A stretch of 64,000 nt of DNA from Styela clava. Its lineage: Eukaryota; Chordata; Ascidiacea; Stolidobranchia; Styelidae. The stretch is from positions 22,010,001 through 22,074,000 of the forward strand of contig NC_135251.1 of assembly GCF_964204865.1 (NCBI RefSeq). Reading direction: 5' to 3'. A program made the position numbers and the translations under genes. Below the pieces are notes generated by a model. The model was not told the DNA's origin. It saw only the letters and a list, made by a program, of their open reading frames with translations, and did no database searches. Shown in pieces: positions 35,850 to 45,980 of this stretch. Every line of letters starts with the position of its first letter. The stretch's first letter is position 1.

Positions 35850-36784
35850 TTATCTCTTAGATGTTACTTGCTGCGAGTTTTCAAGCTTCTTTTGGTTTCT
35901 CCAATGTAGACTGAAGAACAATCGCTGCATGGGATGCATATACAACTCCGTTTTTTGTTTAGGACATGGGCGGTCTTTGACGTTGGAGAGCAATTGGCCG
36001 ATAGTGTTTTGGGGTTTAAAACTTAGGTACTCTGATTTTAACGTCTTCCAAAATTCTTCGAATTTTTTCACTTAGTTCTTGGACATACGGAATGGTGGTA
36101 GATGAGATTGGTTTGGGTTTATCAGGCAGTTTTTGGAAATTTACATGATTTCTGAACATTCTCGTTGGATATCCATTTTGTCGTAAAGTCTTCTTAATAA
36201 AATTTAGTTCTTGTTTCTGCTTTGTTTCATCCGATATAAGAGTTTTGGCACGATTCATAAGACTACTAACCACTGAACGTTTATGGTTAAGCGGGTGGCT
36301 GGAATTAAAATTAAGATACCGATTTGTATGGGTCTTTTTCCTAAATATATCAGTCGTCAATTCTCCATTTCCTTCTCTCTGTATCTGGACATCTAAGAAG
36401 GCTACTGTCCCATTGACTTCTTTTTCTATGGTAAATTTTATGCTTGGTTCGATCGTGTTGATGTGGTCGTGGAACGCGTCACAAAATTCCTCTTTGATTA
36501 TGTTGAACGTATCATCAACATATCTTTCCCAGATTCTTGGGCTATTTGGAAAGGACGTTAAGGCTCTTTCTTCCACATCTTCCATGGCCATATTGGCAAC
36601 AACGACCGAAACAGGAGAACCCATGGCTGTACCGAAAATTTGTTTATAGTGCTTCCCCCCTAAAGCTCAGATTGGCCGCACTTAAGCAAATAGTTAAGGC
36701 TTCGTAAATTTGGTCAATTGATAGTTTCGTTCTATCTTTCAGGTTATTATCATCTTCTAGTCGTTTCCGAGTTACTTTTATATA
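35850..36784 (-). pseudogene. Penelope-like retroelement reverse transcriptase fragment with frameshifts
   Basis: On the minus strand the first part reads RLEDDNNLKDRTKLSIDQIY and ALTICLSAANLSFRG. A frameshift at a G run (C run at plus 36653-36658) leads into KQIFGTAMGSPVSVVVANMA, which is the conserved RT block of Penelope-like elements. The catalytic box is YVDDTF, followed by IEPSIKFTIEKEVNGT and AFLDVQIQREGNGELTTDIF. Downstream, RNHVNFQKLPDKPKP leads into the linker. The GIY-YIG endonuclease start follows only in a broken frame (35850-36015). The N-terminal half of the RT and the rest of the endonuclease are missing, so it is a dead fragment. Part of it is duplicated in inverted orientation at 36790-37029. 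Confidence 0.85.
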
Positions 36785-36789
36785 GCGCT

Positions 36790-37029
36790 AAATCAAAGAG
36801 GAATTTTGTGACGCGTTCCACGACCACATCAACACGATCGAACCAAGCATAAAATTTACCATAGAAAAAGAAGTCAATGGGACAATAGCCTTCTTAGATG
36901 TCCAGATACAGAGAGAAGGAAATGGAGAATTGACGACTGATATATTTAGGAAAAAGACCCATACTAATCGCTAACTTAATATTAACTCCAGCCACCCGCT
37001 TAACCATAAACGTTCAGGGGTTAGTAGTA
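36790..37029 (+). repeat. Inverted partial copy of the Penelope-like RT (foldback arm)
   Basis: This plus-strand block corresponds to the minus-strand RT at about 36262-36502. It begins at the codons for KEEFCDAFHDHIN and ends at the segment for HPLNHKR plus GGTTAGTAGT. The two arms are almost identical by eye and are separated by about 285 bp. One visible change turns the TNRYL region into TNR followed by a stop. Confidence 0.85.
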
Positions 37030-37260
37030 GGGTTGGGATTTCTGGACCAGTTTTTGAAATCCCGGTATCGGGATATCCCGGGATTAAGCCGTCTAATCCC
37101 GGGATTTTTCGGGATTAAGTAAAAGATTGAAACAACTTGCGTGACAATGAAATGACGTCTATATTTCATGTAATATCGACGCAGAAATATTAGAGCATCT
37201 AGGGCAGTGGTCCCCAACCTTTTTTTTATATCGCGGCACACTACTATTTAGCTCTTTAAA
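37028..37260. repeat. Fragments of hAT-type termini
   Basis: TAGGGTTGGGATTTCTGG at 37027-37044 and CAGTGGTCCCCAACCTTTTT at 37205-37224 are typical hAT terminal sequences. Between them lie repeated ATCCCGGGATT units. No matching opposite ends are found nearby, so these are probably remnants broken by later insertions. Confidence 0.45.
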
Positions 37261-37509
37261 TATTCGCGACACACCTATCACAAAACACGAACATTTTCTA
37301 CCCATAAAGAGTGCGATAGTCGAACGCGAAAAAATGGTTAATAGTTACCGATATTAGAACTGTTTTCTTATATTATTGTAAACGAGAGCGTCTTCGGAGC
37401 ATCTCACATTATTGTAAAAGTTGCGCGGCCGCACGGGTGATAGGTAGTCTTCAAACGCACCGCTGATCACGCGCTTCGGTTGTGCTCGCCGTTCCACGTT
37501 ACGCCCTTA

Positions 37510-40485
37510 TTAGGCCGCGAGCCGAGGCCCTGAAAAACGCCTAAAAAGTGAGTTTCGTAGCGCACATCAGGTAACTACCTGAAAATGATTTTAAAATGTA
37601 TCTTAAAAATTTAGTAACAAATATTGCCTTGTTCCCACTTCCAAAAGTTGCACGTTTTACGGAAAAGACGCTTTTACTACAAGAAATATGTGCTACGATC
37701 TGTCCTATATTCTCTACATTTTCGGCACTGAACAATGACTTCTGCATGACGTAACAATTGAATTAAACCAGCTGTTAGCGAGCGGATGAATATCAGTTAT
37801 TTCTGCTCGACCTTGCGCTGAGTTGGGCAGGCTTTCCATAGCCCTGTTTAGTTATTATTAGTTAAGTTATGCTAAGACGTTGTTGAAAAATGTATAAGTA
37901 AATTATTAAACACTTGTAGATCCTTACCACGGATATGGGCCGTGAGACGAAACCATGAAAACGCCCAGAAAATGAGTTTCGTAGCGCACATCTGGTAACT
38001 AAATAAATTCTTCAGTTTTGTGTGAAAACGAACATAATGAACGCCTTACAGCTTGTTCCACAATCCTGGTGCGAAATTGAATATAAGAGGTTCTCGGAAA
38101 TTCAATAACCATAAGTTTACAACGCATACATAAGAACTATACAATCCGAAAGCCCTACAGCACACTAACACAAATGTATTCCTGTAATGTTTTGCCTGAC
38201 CAAAATCGGACTTCCTCAGTCAATCATAATTTATTAGGTAGATTACGAAAAATATGGCATACATGTAACCAACAACAAAAAATACTTTAATTGTGTGACA
38301 GGAGTCGGGAGTGACCTCGAAAGCAGCGACACCAACAACGCTGATTCACATTTGAGAATAAATTTTATGTAATAACCACAAGCAGTTTACAACAAGAACA
38401 GCATAAAAAGCTACATCCATTTTATAGAAGCTATCAAGTATCAACCGTATTTATTTTTAAGCAATGAAGTCACAAATTAACATCGTGAGCACGAAAACAC
38501 AAATAAATCAGTTATTTCTCACTTAGAAATTTACCGCAAAAGTCAAGAAAATTAAATGAATGTACAATATGTACATAACATAGTGAACAGAAATATTACA
38601 ATTTACAATTAATCTTTTTTTAGTTTATGTGGTTATGTATTTGAACAAAGGCAATAATATTTCTAGAAACAGGACTACGACACTAACAAATGTCCGAAAA
38701 AAAAAACAAATGTATGATACTTATTAAATCAACTGTAATATCTAATTCACTTTCTTCTGAATTGTTTTCGAAATCCACTAACTCAAAAATCGACTTTTCC
38801 TCTATAGGTGTACTGTGACTTCTGCAGTCAATACAAAAACAAAAATCTGTGCAATTTAAGTTGATTTTGGCACACTTTCATAAATTATTTTGACTATTTT
38901 TCTTTGCAGTTTGCCAACTCAAGAACTGATTTGAGGGCCACATGCTTCTTCAGTGAATCATTGTTGGGTGGAGAGTATAATCCTTATGTTTGACAGTGTT
39001 AAATAGACGTGCCCTGGTACCGGTATCATTTACATTCTTCATATCCTCTTCAAATTCCTCAGCTTTATTTATTAATACCTCGTTAACCTCAAAAGATCTT
39101 CATAGTCGAGGGGAAAAAATGAATTGAAAATCTCAATGAAGTCTCCAACATGAATTTGATGGGCAGTTCCAATTGCAGAAAAGTGCTAAAGTATTTCAAT
39201 ATGAATAGCCCATCTAAGCTGTTTGCAACTATTATGATTCTCATATACCTTTAAGCTTCAAGACTTCTTGTTTAATCCATTTTATAGCACTGATAGCAGC
39301 AGGGATCAGAGCCTGCGTTAGGTCGGATTGGTGGAACATTGCCGTTTTCTTTTGTAGTACAGTATCTAAAATAAGGAAGAAAATAATATTTGGAGCAGCA
39401 TGATTTTAAAAATACCCCTAAATACTAACTAATACCTTGAATACATAATGCATTTTATCTGATGTACTAAATGAGCGTATATATGCTCATTGCATGTTCT
39501 ACAGTCCAGCAGTGTTTGCATACCATTACTAGACTATATCTACACTAAATTTTGATATATCACAGTCTGAAATGTCCTATGACAGTATAAGTATGGACTA
39601 TAGACTATATTTTGAAACATCAACTGTGTGTCTACAACTTCATTTCTCACCTCTCAATCATTTCCAATGCTACCTTTATTTCCACTCCGGCATAACTTAT
39701 CATTGCTTCCCAGGTTCTTGTCGACTCTATGAACTTAGATTTACCTAGACCAACCGACATTAGTAAAATTGATTAATTTCTTCTCTTTCACACAACCGTG
39801 CATTACAGAAACAGCCATTCATTTCTATTTCCAAATATGCTGTGGCCTATATAGTAGTATAAGTCTGCTGAATAGTCAAGAAGAGTCATTAAATTAATCA
39901 TAAACATTTCATGCAAGCCAGAAAATATCGTTGTTTGTGACATATTACAGTATTATTCTAGGTCTAGCCTTCCTTGGAGTTACCGCACCGTACCTATTTA
40001 ACAACGTCTTATGAGCTAGTGCTCAACTAAAATTGCTATTTATGGCAAGGATATACAAGTGTTTAATATCTTACCTATACTTTTCAACACCTCCTTAGAA
40101 TAACTGGACTAATATTACCGGCAACTGAAAAAAACTATGGAAAGGCTACTCAACGCAAAAGCGAGCAGTTGAGTACATCTGATATTCATCCGACCACTGG
40201 GGATCCACCTACAGCTGACTAACTTGACTGTTACGTCATGCAGAAGTCTGCGTTCATTGGCCCATGATACCGGAAAAGCAGAGAAAATAGGACAGATGGT
40301 AACACATATTTATTGTAGTAAAAGCGTCTTTTCTGTAAAACGTGCAACTTTTGGAAGTGGGAACAAGGCAATATTTGTTACTAAATTTCTAAGGAACATT
40401 TTAAAATCATTTTCAGGTAGTTACCTGATGTGCGCTACGAAACTCACTTTTTAGGCGTTTTTCAGGGCCTCGGCTCGCGGCCTAA
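37510..40485. mobile_element. DNA transposon-like element with about 350 bp terminal inverted repeats
   Basis: The left end 37510-37855 and right end 40135-40485 are inverted copies. The outer about 90 bp, beginning TTAGGCCGCGAGCCGAGGCC and running through AAAAGTGAGTTTCGTAGCGC, are identical by eye. Divergence rises inward. Both arms can be read as the same apparent 60-residue frame (FSVKRATFGSGNKAIFVTKF), but this is a consequence of repeat identity and is not evidence of a gene. A third partial subterminal copy occurs at 37965-38003 (GAGTTTCGTAGCGCACAT). The interior has broken frames, e.g. minus 39370-39250 reading FHQSDLTQALIPAAISAIKW, possibly a decayed transposase or captured sequence. 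No target duplication was found. Confidence 0.75.
38181..38220 (-). repeat. Hammerhead-core-like motif, copy C (decayed)
   Basis: The minus strand reads CTGAGGA, then AGTCCGATTTTGGTCAGGC, then AAAA. The hairpin is partly retained and the GAAA is mutated. Neighbouring bases (CATTACAGGAATACATTTGT) match copy B. It lies inside the long-TIR element. Confidence 0.4.
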
Positions 40486-40944
40486 CAGTGTGATCATTGA
40501 ATTATCTGATTTATATTTAAGTTTTCTAAACACAACTGAAAACTAACGAATAGAGTTCAAAATCGCGAAAAGCAAAATAATGTTTACAACCACGCTTGAA
40601 AATATGTCGGAGTGAGAAAAGTGTCTGAGCGAATTCGAAAAGAGGGCATTGTTACGTCACTTTTTGCATCTTGCTGATTGGCCAATGTCACGATGTAAAC
40701 AAAGAAGTCGATGCTCGGGGAAAGGTCCATTACATCGTTTTGCTAACACCAGTTGTGCTTTATTTATTACTTCCATTCATGAAGTCGGCTCTTTGGTGCC
40801 CTCGTGTCTCTACGGACAGTTTTGCGGTAAATTGAATTTTGTTTATTATTATATTGTCGTCGTCGCTCATTCGCAAAGTTATGTGTCACTGTACCCTCAG
40901 TGTAAGTAGGCTAATATCGCGCAAATGGATCATGAATGGAATGT

Positions 40945-41040
40945 GGACTAAAATTTATTTTATTTGTTTATTTATTTTTTACATATTTATTGAAATCACT
41001 CAATGAGTGAACCAATTAAAAAAAAAAAAAAAAATATCGC
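40945..41040 (+). repeat. Retroelement-like 3' end with A-rich tail
   Basis: AAATCACTCAATGAGTGAACCA followed by a 16-A run matches, inverted, the block near 60105-60135 (GGTTCACTCAATGAGTGATTT). TTATTTGTTTATTTATTTTTT precedes it here and A/T-rich tails are found at both sites. No coding sequence is visible. Confidence 0.4.
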
Positions 41041-41220
41041 GAGGTGCAGATTGTTTAAAATAGGTGCCGTAGCTGGCTATTTCAAGTCAAAATTCGATAA
41101 TGCCATAGTTAAGTGGTCATTTTTAGATTGAGTATTTTGAATGTACATCATTCCGAAAGTTTAACAGTTGGGTTTACGTGAAACTAACTACGGCACCTTT
41201 CCTTGCTCTATACGGTATGT

Positions 41221-41510
41221 CAGGGCTACTCAACTACTTTTACCGAAGATCCGCATACAAAACTTCAAAATTAATTGGGTCCGTCTTTCCAGAATTTATA
41301 TAGTCTATCGGCATCCTTAAACGCATACTTCCTCGACCGGCTAATGATTGTTAGCTAATCCAAATTGCTTAATATGGAGTTATAGTTCTTTTCATATATA
41401 CTTTAAAAGTGGGGCTAATTATCTAAAATAAAGAATTAGGCTAGGTGCGGTCCGAATCAAATACTCGAAAGGTCCGAATTCGGACCACGGTCGCCAGTTG
41501 GGTAGCCCTG
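41221..41510. mobile_element. hAT-like MITE, 290 bp
   Basis: The left end CAGGGCTACTCAACTACTTT pairs with the right end, which reads inward CAGGGCTACCCAACTGG. Subterminal CCGAATTCGGACC palindromes are visible near the right end. Flanking 8-mers (CGGTATGT and CTCTTTCC) do not match, so the target duplication is lost or the boundaries are misjudged. Confidence 0.6.
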
Positions 41511-41631
41511 CTCTTTCCTTCCTATGCGCAGGTGGATCCGTATGCGTATAACGCAAGGATGCTATAGCAAGAGTGAAAATAACTATTCTATTTAATTCAA
41601 GAGTCTTGCTGCACACTTACACAAATATATT

Positions 41632-41675
41632 TCTGTAACATTTCGTTTGACCAAGGTCAGACTTCTTTAGACAAT
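41632..41675 (-). repeat. Hammerhead-core-like motif, copy B
   Basis: The minus strand reads CTAAAGA, the hairpin GTCTGACCTTGGTCAAAC, then GAAATGTTACAG. It shares its flanks with copy A (8581-8626) and the GTTACAG end with copy D (15017-15060). One core base is changed (CTGA to CTAA). Confidence 0.45.
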
Positions 41676-42095
41676 CATTTTGTATTTTCATTTCTGTCCC
41701 AAGCTCTGACATAATTCTTAACATTTTCCCACACGGGTAGCGAAGCGACTATGATTTTTCTTGTAGTTCATTTGAATATGTCTCGCATAGCATTTCTGTT
41801 CGGATTTGCTGTGTTTGGTATTGTTCACAAACTTATCACAACAATGTATCTATGGAACCAATTTACTGCCCGATTGTAAATCGCGTTTTTCTGTGTTTGT
41901 TTTGTTATTTTTTTTGTTTCAACTTTACTTAGAGTTAGGCCTACTGTATGCCCGTTGTTTTGTCCAACGAAGATAAATGATTGATTGATCATTTTCATTT
42001 GTAACTGGGAGGCGATATGTGCGTATTTGATATTAGATAAACCTGTGATTTTCTTTTTGTCTCAGTGATTTTAGATTACTGCTATCTAAACTGAA

Positions 42096-43076
42096 ATGGA
42101 AGACTTACTCAGATATGTGATGAAAAAGACCAGTGTCACGGTTTTGGAGCATCTGATTTTGGATTGGGGCAAGATCCCGTTGAAAACACTTGACTTTACT
42201 CTACAAAAGTCCATTTTTATGGAAAAGCTGATTAGTTTGTGTGATGAATATCGAATTTCATATAGCGACACAGCTAAATTGGATTTATTGCACACCATGA
42301 AGTTTCCAGAAAAATATACATGGATAGCACATAAACTTGTATTCAGGCATAGAAGAACCGCTGCCTCAATTACGGATTTAAAGCATTTTCAAAATCTTAT
42401 ATCAGAAACTTTGAACAAAACTACTATTTGTGATGTGGCAGCAAGGAAACACAAATATTCATTTTGGTGTAGAGTATCCAAACCAGAATCCCATAATGCT
42501 GTATACATAATACATTATCCAGAATCTTGTTATTTTTTAATGGCAAAGACTGGTACAGCCCTTATTAAATCAATTGTCTGTACAAGCCTCGCAGAGTGCT
42601 TAAATGCAGAATCATTTACAATGTTGCCTTTGGATGGTAAATGTCCAGACTCACTTGCAGAAATTCTGTTGCATCGTGATGAAAATGCATCACACCTATA
42701 TAAATATGATCAAGGGTATTATTTACCTCGGAAAATGGTCAAAACTTCTGAAAAAATAAACAAGAATGTGTGGACAGAAAATAAAGAACATAAAAAGAAG
42801 AATGAGAGAGCAAACACTGAGGCTTTTGGTCCATTCGTACAACCCGTTATGGAACATCTTACTGTAGATATTCACACAAAATTCAGAGGTAGAAAAGTAT
42901 TGCCTGAGTTGGCAAAGGATACAGTTGTTCATGGAAGACTAGAGTTTTCAGGTACCAACGTTTTACAGGGATTAAACAACTTGGCAAAAGAGAGTTTGGC
43001 AATCGTACCCATGCCATTTTACTTGACTAGTGTACCAAGTTTGGGTAAAAACTACATGAAAATTTATGATAAGTAA
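42096..43076 (+). CDS. CENPN: Centromere protein N (CENP-N), single exon
   Basis: The 326-residue protein is near the human length (339). CENP-N binds CENP-A nucleosomes through its N-terminal half and CENP-L through its C-terminal half, as part of the constitutive centromere-associated network. The C-terminus YLTSVPSLGKNYMKIYDK aligns with the human end, which finishes NYFKIRDK. The N-terminal layout is also retained: a pyrin-like region with LILDWGKIPLKTLDFTLQKS, LISLCDEYRISYSDTAKLDL, and later EAFGPFVQPVMEHLTVDIHT then KFRG. Overall conservation is low, as usual for this family, so the assignment rests on collinear motifs and length. No coding intron is seen. The gene lies just beyond a transposon cluster. 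Confidence 0.9.
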   Translation: MEDLLRYVMKKTSVTVLEHLILDWGKIPLKTLDFTLQKSIFMEKLISLCDEYRISYSDTAKLDLLHTMKFPEKYTWIAHKLVFRHRRTAASITDLKHFQNLISETLNKTTICDVAARKHKYSFWCRVSKPESHNAVYIIHYPESCYFLMAKTGTALIKSIVCTSLAECLNAESFTMLPLDGKCPDSLAEILLHRDENASHLYKYDQGYYLPRKMVKTSEKINKNVWTENKEHKKKNERANTEAFGPFVQPVMEHLTVDIHTKFRGRKVLPELAKDTVVHGRLEFSGTNVLQGLNNLAKESLAIVPMPFYLTSVPSLGKNYMKIYDK

Positions 43077-44543
43077 TGTTTAAAAATAGTATTGAACCAT
43101 TTTTTATACAAATAATTTGAATTGCTTTTATGCTTTTTTTATTTTGTGTTTTGTTCTATTTATGTAGATTATGTTAAATCGTTTTTTGTTTACATACCCT
43201 TTTATCACCTAATCCATAACAGACTGAAAATACCACAACTTTCTCAACAAAGTTACAAACTCTAAGACTACTTTAATTTTTGCTAATGTGTACTGGGTTT
43301 AAAATTGTTTCATTAGAATTGCGTACAAGTCTCTGGTTGTAGAGTTACAGTCAGTAGTATTTATCTACAACAGTAAGGTAGATGAATAAATAAGAGTCAT
43401 CATGGATTTGAGCCAACATCATTTTAAAAATCAGTCAACCTGGTGAATTTTTTAAATACAAACTGAGATTTGATTAAAATATCATGGTCACTTATTTATA
43501 GAAGACAGATGTTTTATTCTATGCTTTCCGAAGTAGTCAATGATGTTTCGCTCAATCCTTGTATTTAGAATCAATTGTCAATTCAGTACTTTCTACGGCA
43601 CTGCTAATAATATTATCATTGGTGTAAACCCATCATACATGCTTATTGACGACATCTCTGATAGTTGGCAAATTTCTCAATGAATCAAAAAATCACTGAT
43701 CATGGCTAGAATAACCAACCAAATGTCCTTCCTTGCGAATGCATTTTTGTTGATTTAGCTGGCAATCTAGATTGACCACAGCTCTCTACAGTTTTACACT
43801 AAATTCTTGTATTCACATGATAATCAAATTTAAAATTGCACAACATAACATATTACACATAAACATTGATTTCATCTGGATGAAGTGCTACAAGCACTGG
43901 GTAAATTCATTTCCTTTTCCACTGGTCATTTCCCCAGTGTTTCCTGAACCATAAGATAAGATATGACTTCCAATTAGAATTTTCCAGTACCGTTACACGT
44001 GCCATACACCTCTAGCTTTCAGTCTACAAGATTGCATAGGCATACTTGACATTGCCTAGTCCAGTTAAATACAGTGCATGATACAATCTATATACATAAT
44101 CATTTTACATACATACATTAAAAGAATTAATAAGTGCGTATCAAATAGATATGCTTCTACTAAAAAAGGGAAACCATCAATGCTGTTTGTTATAAATCTG
44201 AATTGCATTTTGGCACAAAACATGAACATCACCTCGACAATATTATCTTTGTGCAATACCATATTCCACTACATTTTACACCTATTGAATCAAAATAGGA
44301 CAATGGGCGCAATAACGAGGTAGGAGCTATGTACATTGCTCATATATGTATACGCTCAAAAGTTGCAGCATAACAGCCAATGTACCATAGTCTTTACTAA
44401 GTGACGAATGAAGCATTCCAATGTAAATTGAGGCCAATGATAAATATTCAAATAATAAAAATCTATTAATGTGTGCAAAGTAGTATCCCCTTCTATATCT
44501 ATGGGCAGCTTTGGTATAACATTACCAGCAAAGCTATAACATA
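43077..44543. other. Convergent intergenic region, nothing recognised
   Basis: This separates the 3' ends of CENPN (plus) and the ANKRD13C-like gene (minus). It is AT-rich, with AATAAA-type signals on both strands, and only short unconvincing frames. Confidence 0.5.
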
Positions 44544-45980
44544 TTATGCTTTTGATTTCTTTCTCTCCACCTGCCGTTCTTTACTTGATTTGTCGAACCA
44601 GGATGGGTCTTCTTTATAGCTCTTAGGAACTGAGAAAAAAGCATCGTCAAAATCGTTTCTAAACTGAAACTGTGGAAAGCTCACAGTGGCTTTTACCGTA
44701 GGGAAAATAGGTAAATCTATTCTGACTGGAAATCCTGGAGGCAATTTCATGGTCACAAAGTCTCTAAGTTTGGAGAATAGTTTAGCTTTTGGGCCAAGCG
44801 CTTCTAGGATAGGTAGCAGGTTTTCCAAAGTGACAGGGAATTCTCTACTCATTCCGAGTAGTGGTTCAAATGTTTTCATGCTCGTTTTCACTTTCGTTTT
44901 ACGACCTAAGCACTCGTAATCACCGGGTGGACTTTTAATATACTGATCCCAAGTCATCTCTGGTTTGGATGGAACGGGAAGAGATTTTCTCTTTTCGATC
45001 CCTCCTTCAGCTTCTTCCAAAACTTGTTCTGTATTTTCACCCCTACTGAAAGCATCTCTCAATGCCCTATTTTTACGTATATCTTCTTCAGAAAGATGTT
45101 CACGACGCTTACGAGTTTGAAAAGTAAGTCCTTTCAAGCGATAAAAGTCAGCTGGAAATTTGCCTATCTTTTCACATTTATCCTGTTTAAAAATCCAACC
45201 TTCTTGAACCCGATCCAAAATGACATCCCGAGTTTTTATCGAAGCATCTACAATGTCAGAGCTCATTGTGATATCAACTTCATCTTCGATAGTTGCTTCA
45301 CGTTCCTGTTGTGACACTTTTTTCATACGTTGATAGACCATTCTCTTATTGTCCATCAAAGTTATTTCCGGCTCGGGTTCTGTGCTGAAGTCAACAATGA
45401 AACTAATGTCTCCTCTTACCCATCGCATATCACTGAAGTCTTCCAGTGTGGAGTCCATTCTAACTTTGCTTCCCTGGCGATATATTAGGCATGTGTCTGA
45501 TGGGAGTATTCTTGAAACAAATGGAACCCAGCTTTGGAAATCCCAATGAAGTTCCATTTCAAAATCCCCACCAAGTTTATCCAGGGCGGAAAGCAGTTCA
45601 CTTCTTTTCTTCTTGATTGATTGCTTTCCTTGCTTACGCAATGCTTTGTATAATGAGGTCAAAATTTGCCTATCTCCATAACTTATTGCCTCTTGTAAAG
45701 GTGTCCAGCCTAATGTATTTTTTACAGCAATAGGATGATTGTGTTTTAGCAACAAGTGTGTGCATTCTTTATGTCCCAGAGATACTGATAAGTGCAAAGG
45801 TGTATTACCATGTAAGTCTTTCAATGAGTTGGGTGATAAGATATCTTTATCAGAATTAAGTAAAGATGATACTTCTGATATATTATCTTCATACACATAT
45901 TTGTGTAATGGATACATGTTAATTTTATCTGCATTTTTAAAAATAGAAGAGGATAGGTTAGAGTGATGTGATGCTAACAA
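44544..45980 (-). CDS. ANKRD13C: Ankyrin repeat domain-containing protein 13C-like, single exon
   Basis: The 478-residue protein has ankyrin repeats at about residues 23-110 (DLHGNTPLHLSVSLGHKECT, then LGWTPLQEAISYGDRQILTS). The ANKRD13 GPCR-chaperone domain follows. Diagnostic blocks are ELHWDFQSWVPFVSRILPSD, DEVDITMSSDIVDA, GWIFKQDKCEKIGKFPADFY, RKRREHLSEEDIRKN, MKLPPGFPVRIDLPIFPT and a C-terminal YKEDPSWF. Human ANKRD13C (541 residues) acts at the cytosolic face of the ER in biogenesis of G-protein-coupled receptors. It lacks the ubiquitin-interacting motifs of ANKRD13A/B/D, and none is seen here. The N-terminus is shorter than in human by about 60 residues. No coding intron is present. 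Confidence 0.92.
   Translation of the reverse strand: MLASHHSNLSSSIFKNADKINMYPLHKYVYEDNISEVSSLLNSDKDILSPNSLKDLHGNTPLHLSVSLGHKECTHLLLKHNHPIAVKNTLGWTPLQEAISYGDRQILTSLYKALRKQGKQSIKKKRSELLSALDKLGGDFEMELHWDFQSWVPFVSRILPSDTCLIYRQGSKVRMDSTLEDFSDMRWVRGDISFIVDFSTEPEPEITLMDNKRMVYQRMKKVSQQEREATIEDEVDITMSSDIVDASIKTRDVILDRVQEGWIFKQDKCEKIGKFPADFYRLKGLTFQTRKRREHLSEEDIRKNRALRDAFSRGENTEQVLEEAEGGIEKRKSLPVPSKPEMTWDQYIKSPPGDYECLGRKTKVKTSMKTFEPLLGMSREFPVTLENLLPILEALGPKAKLFSKLRDFVTMKLPPGFPVRIDLPIFPTVKATVSFPQFQFRNDFDDAFFSVPKSYKEDPSWFDKSSKERQVERKKSKA

Noticed and set aside
37541-40454. Apparently conserved protein pair (FSVKRATFGSGNKAIF) on opposite strands
   Set aside because: These frames are the two arms of the long terminal inverted repeat; their identity reflects the repeat, not coding selection.
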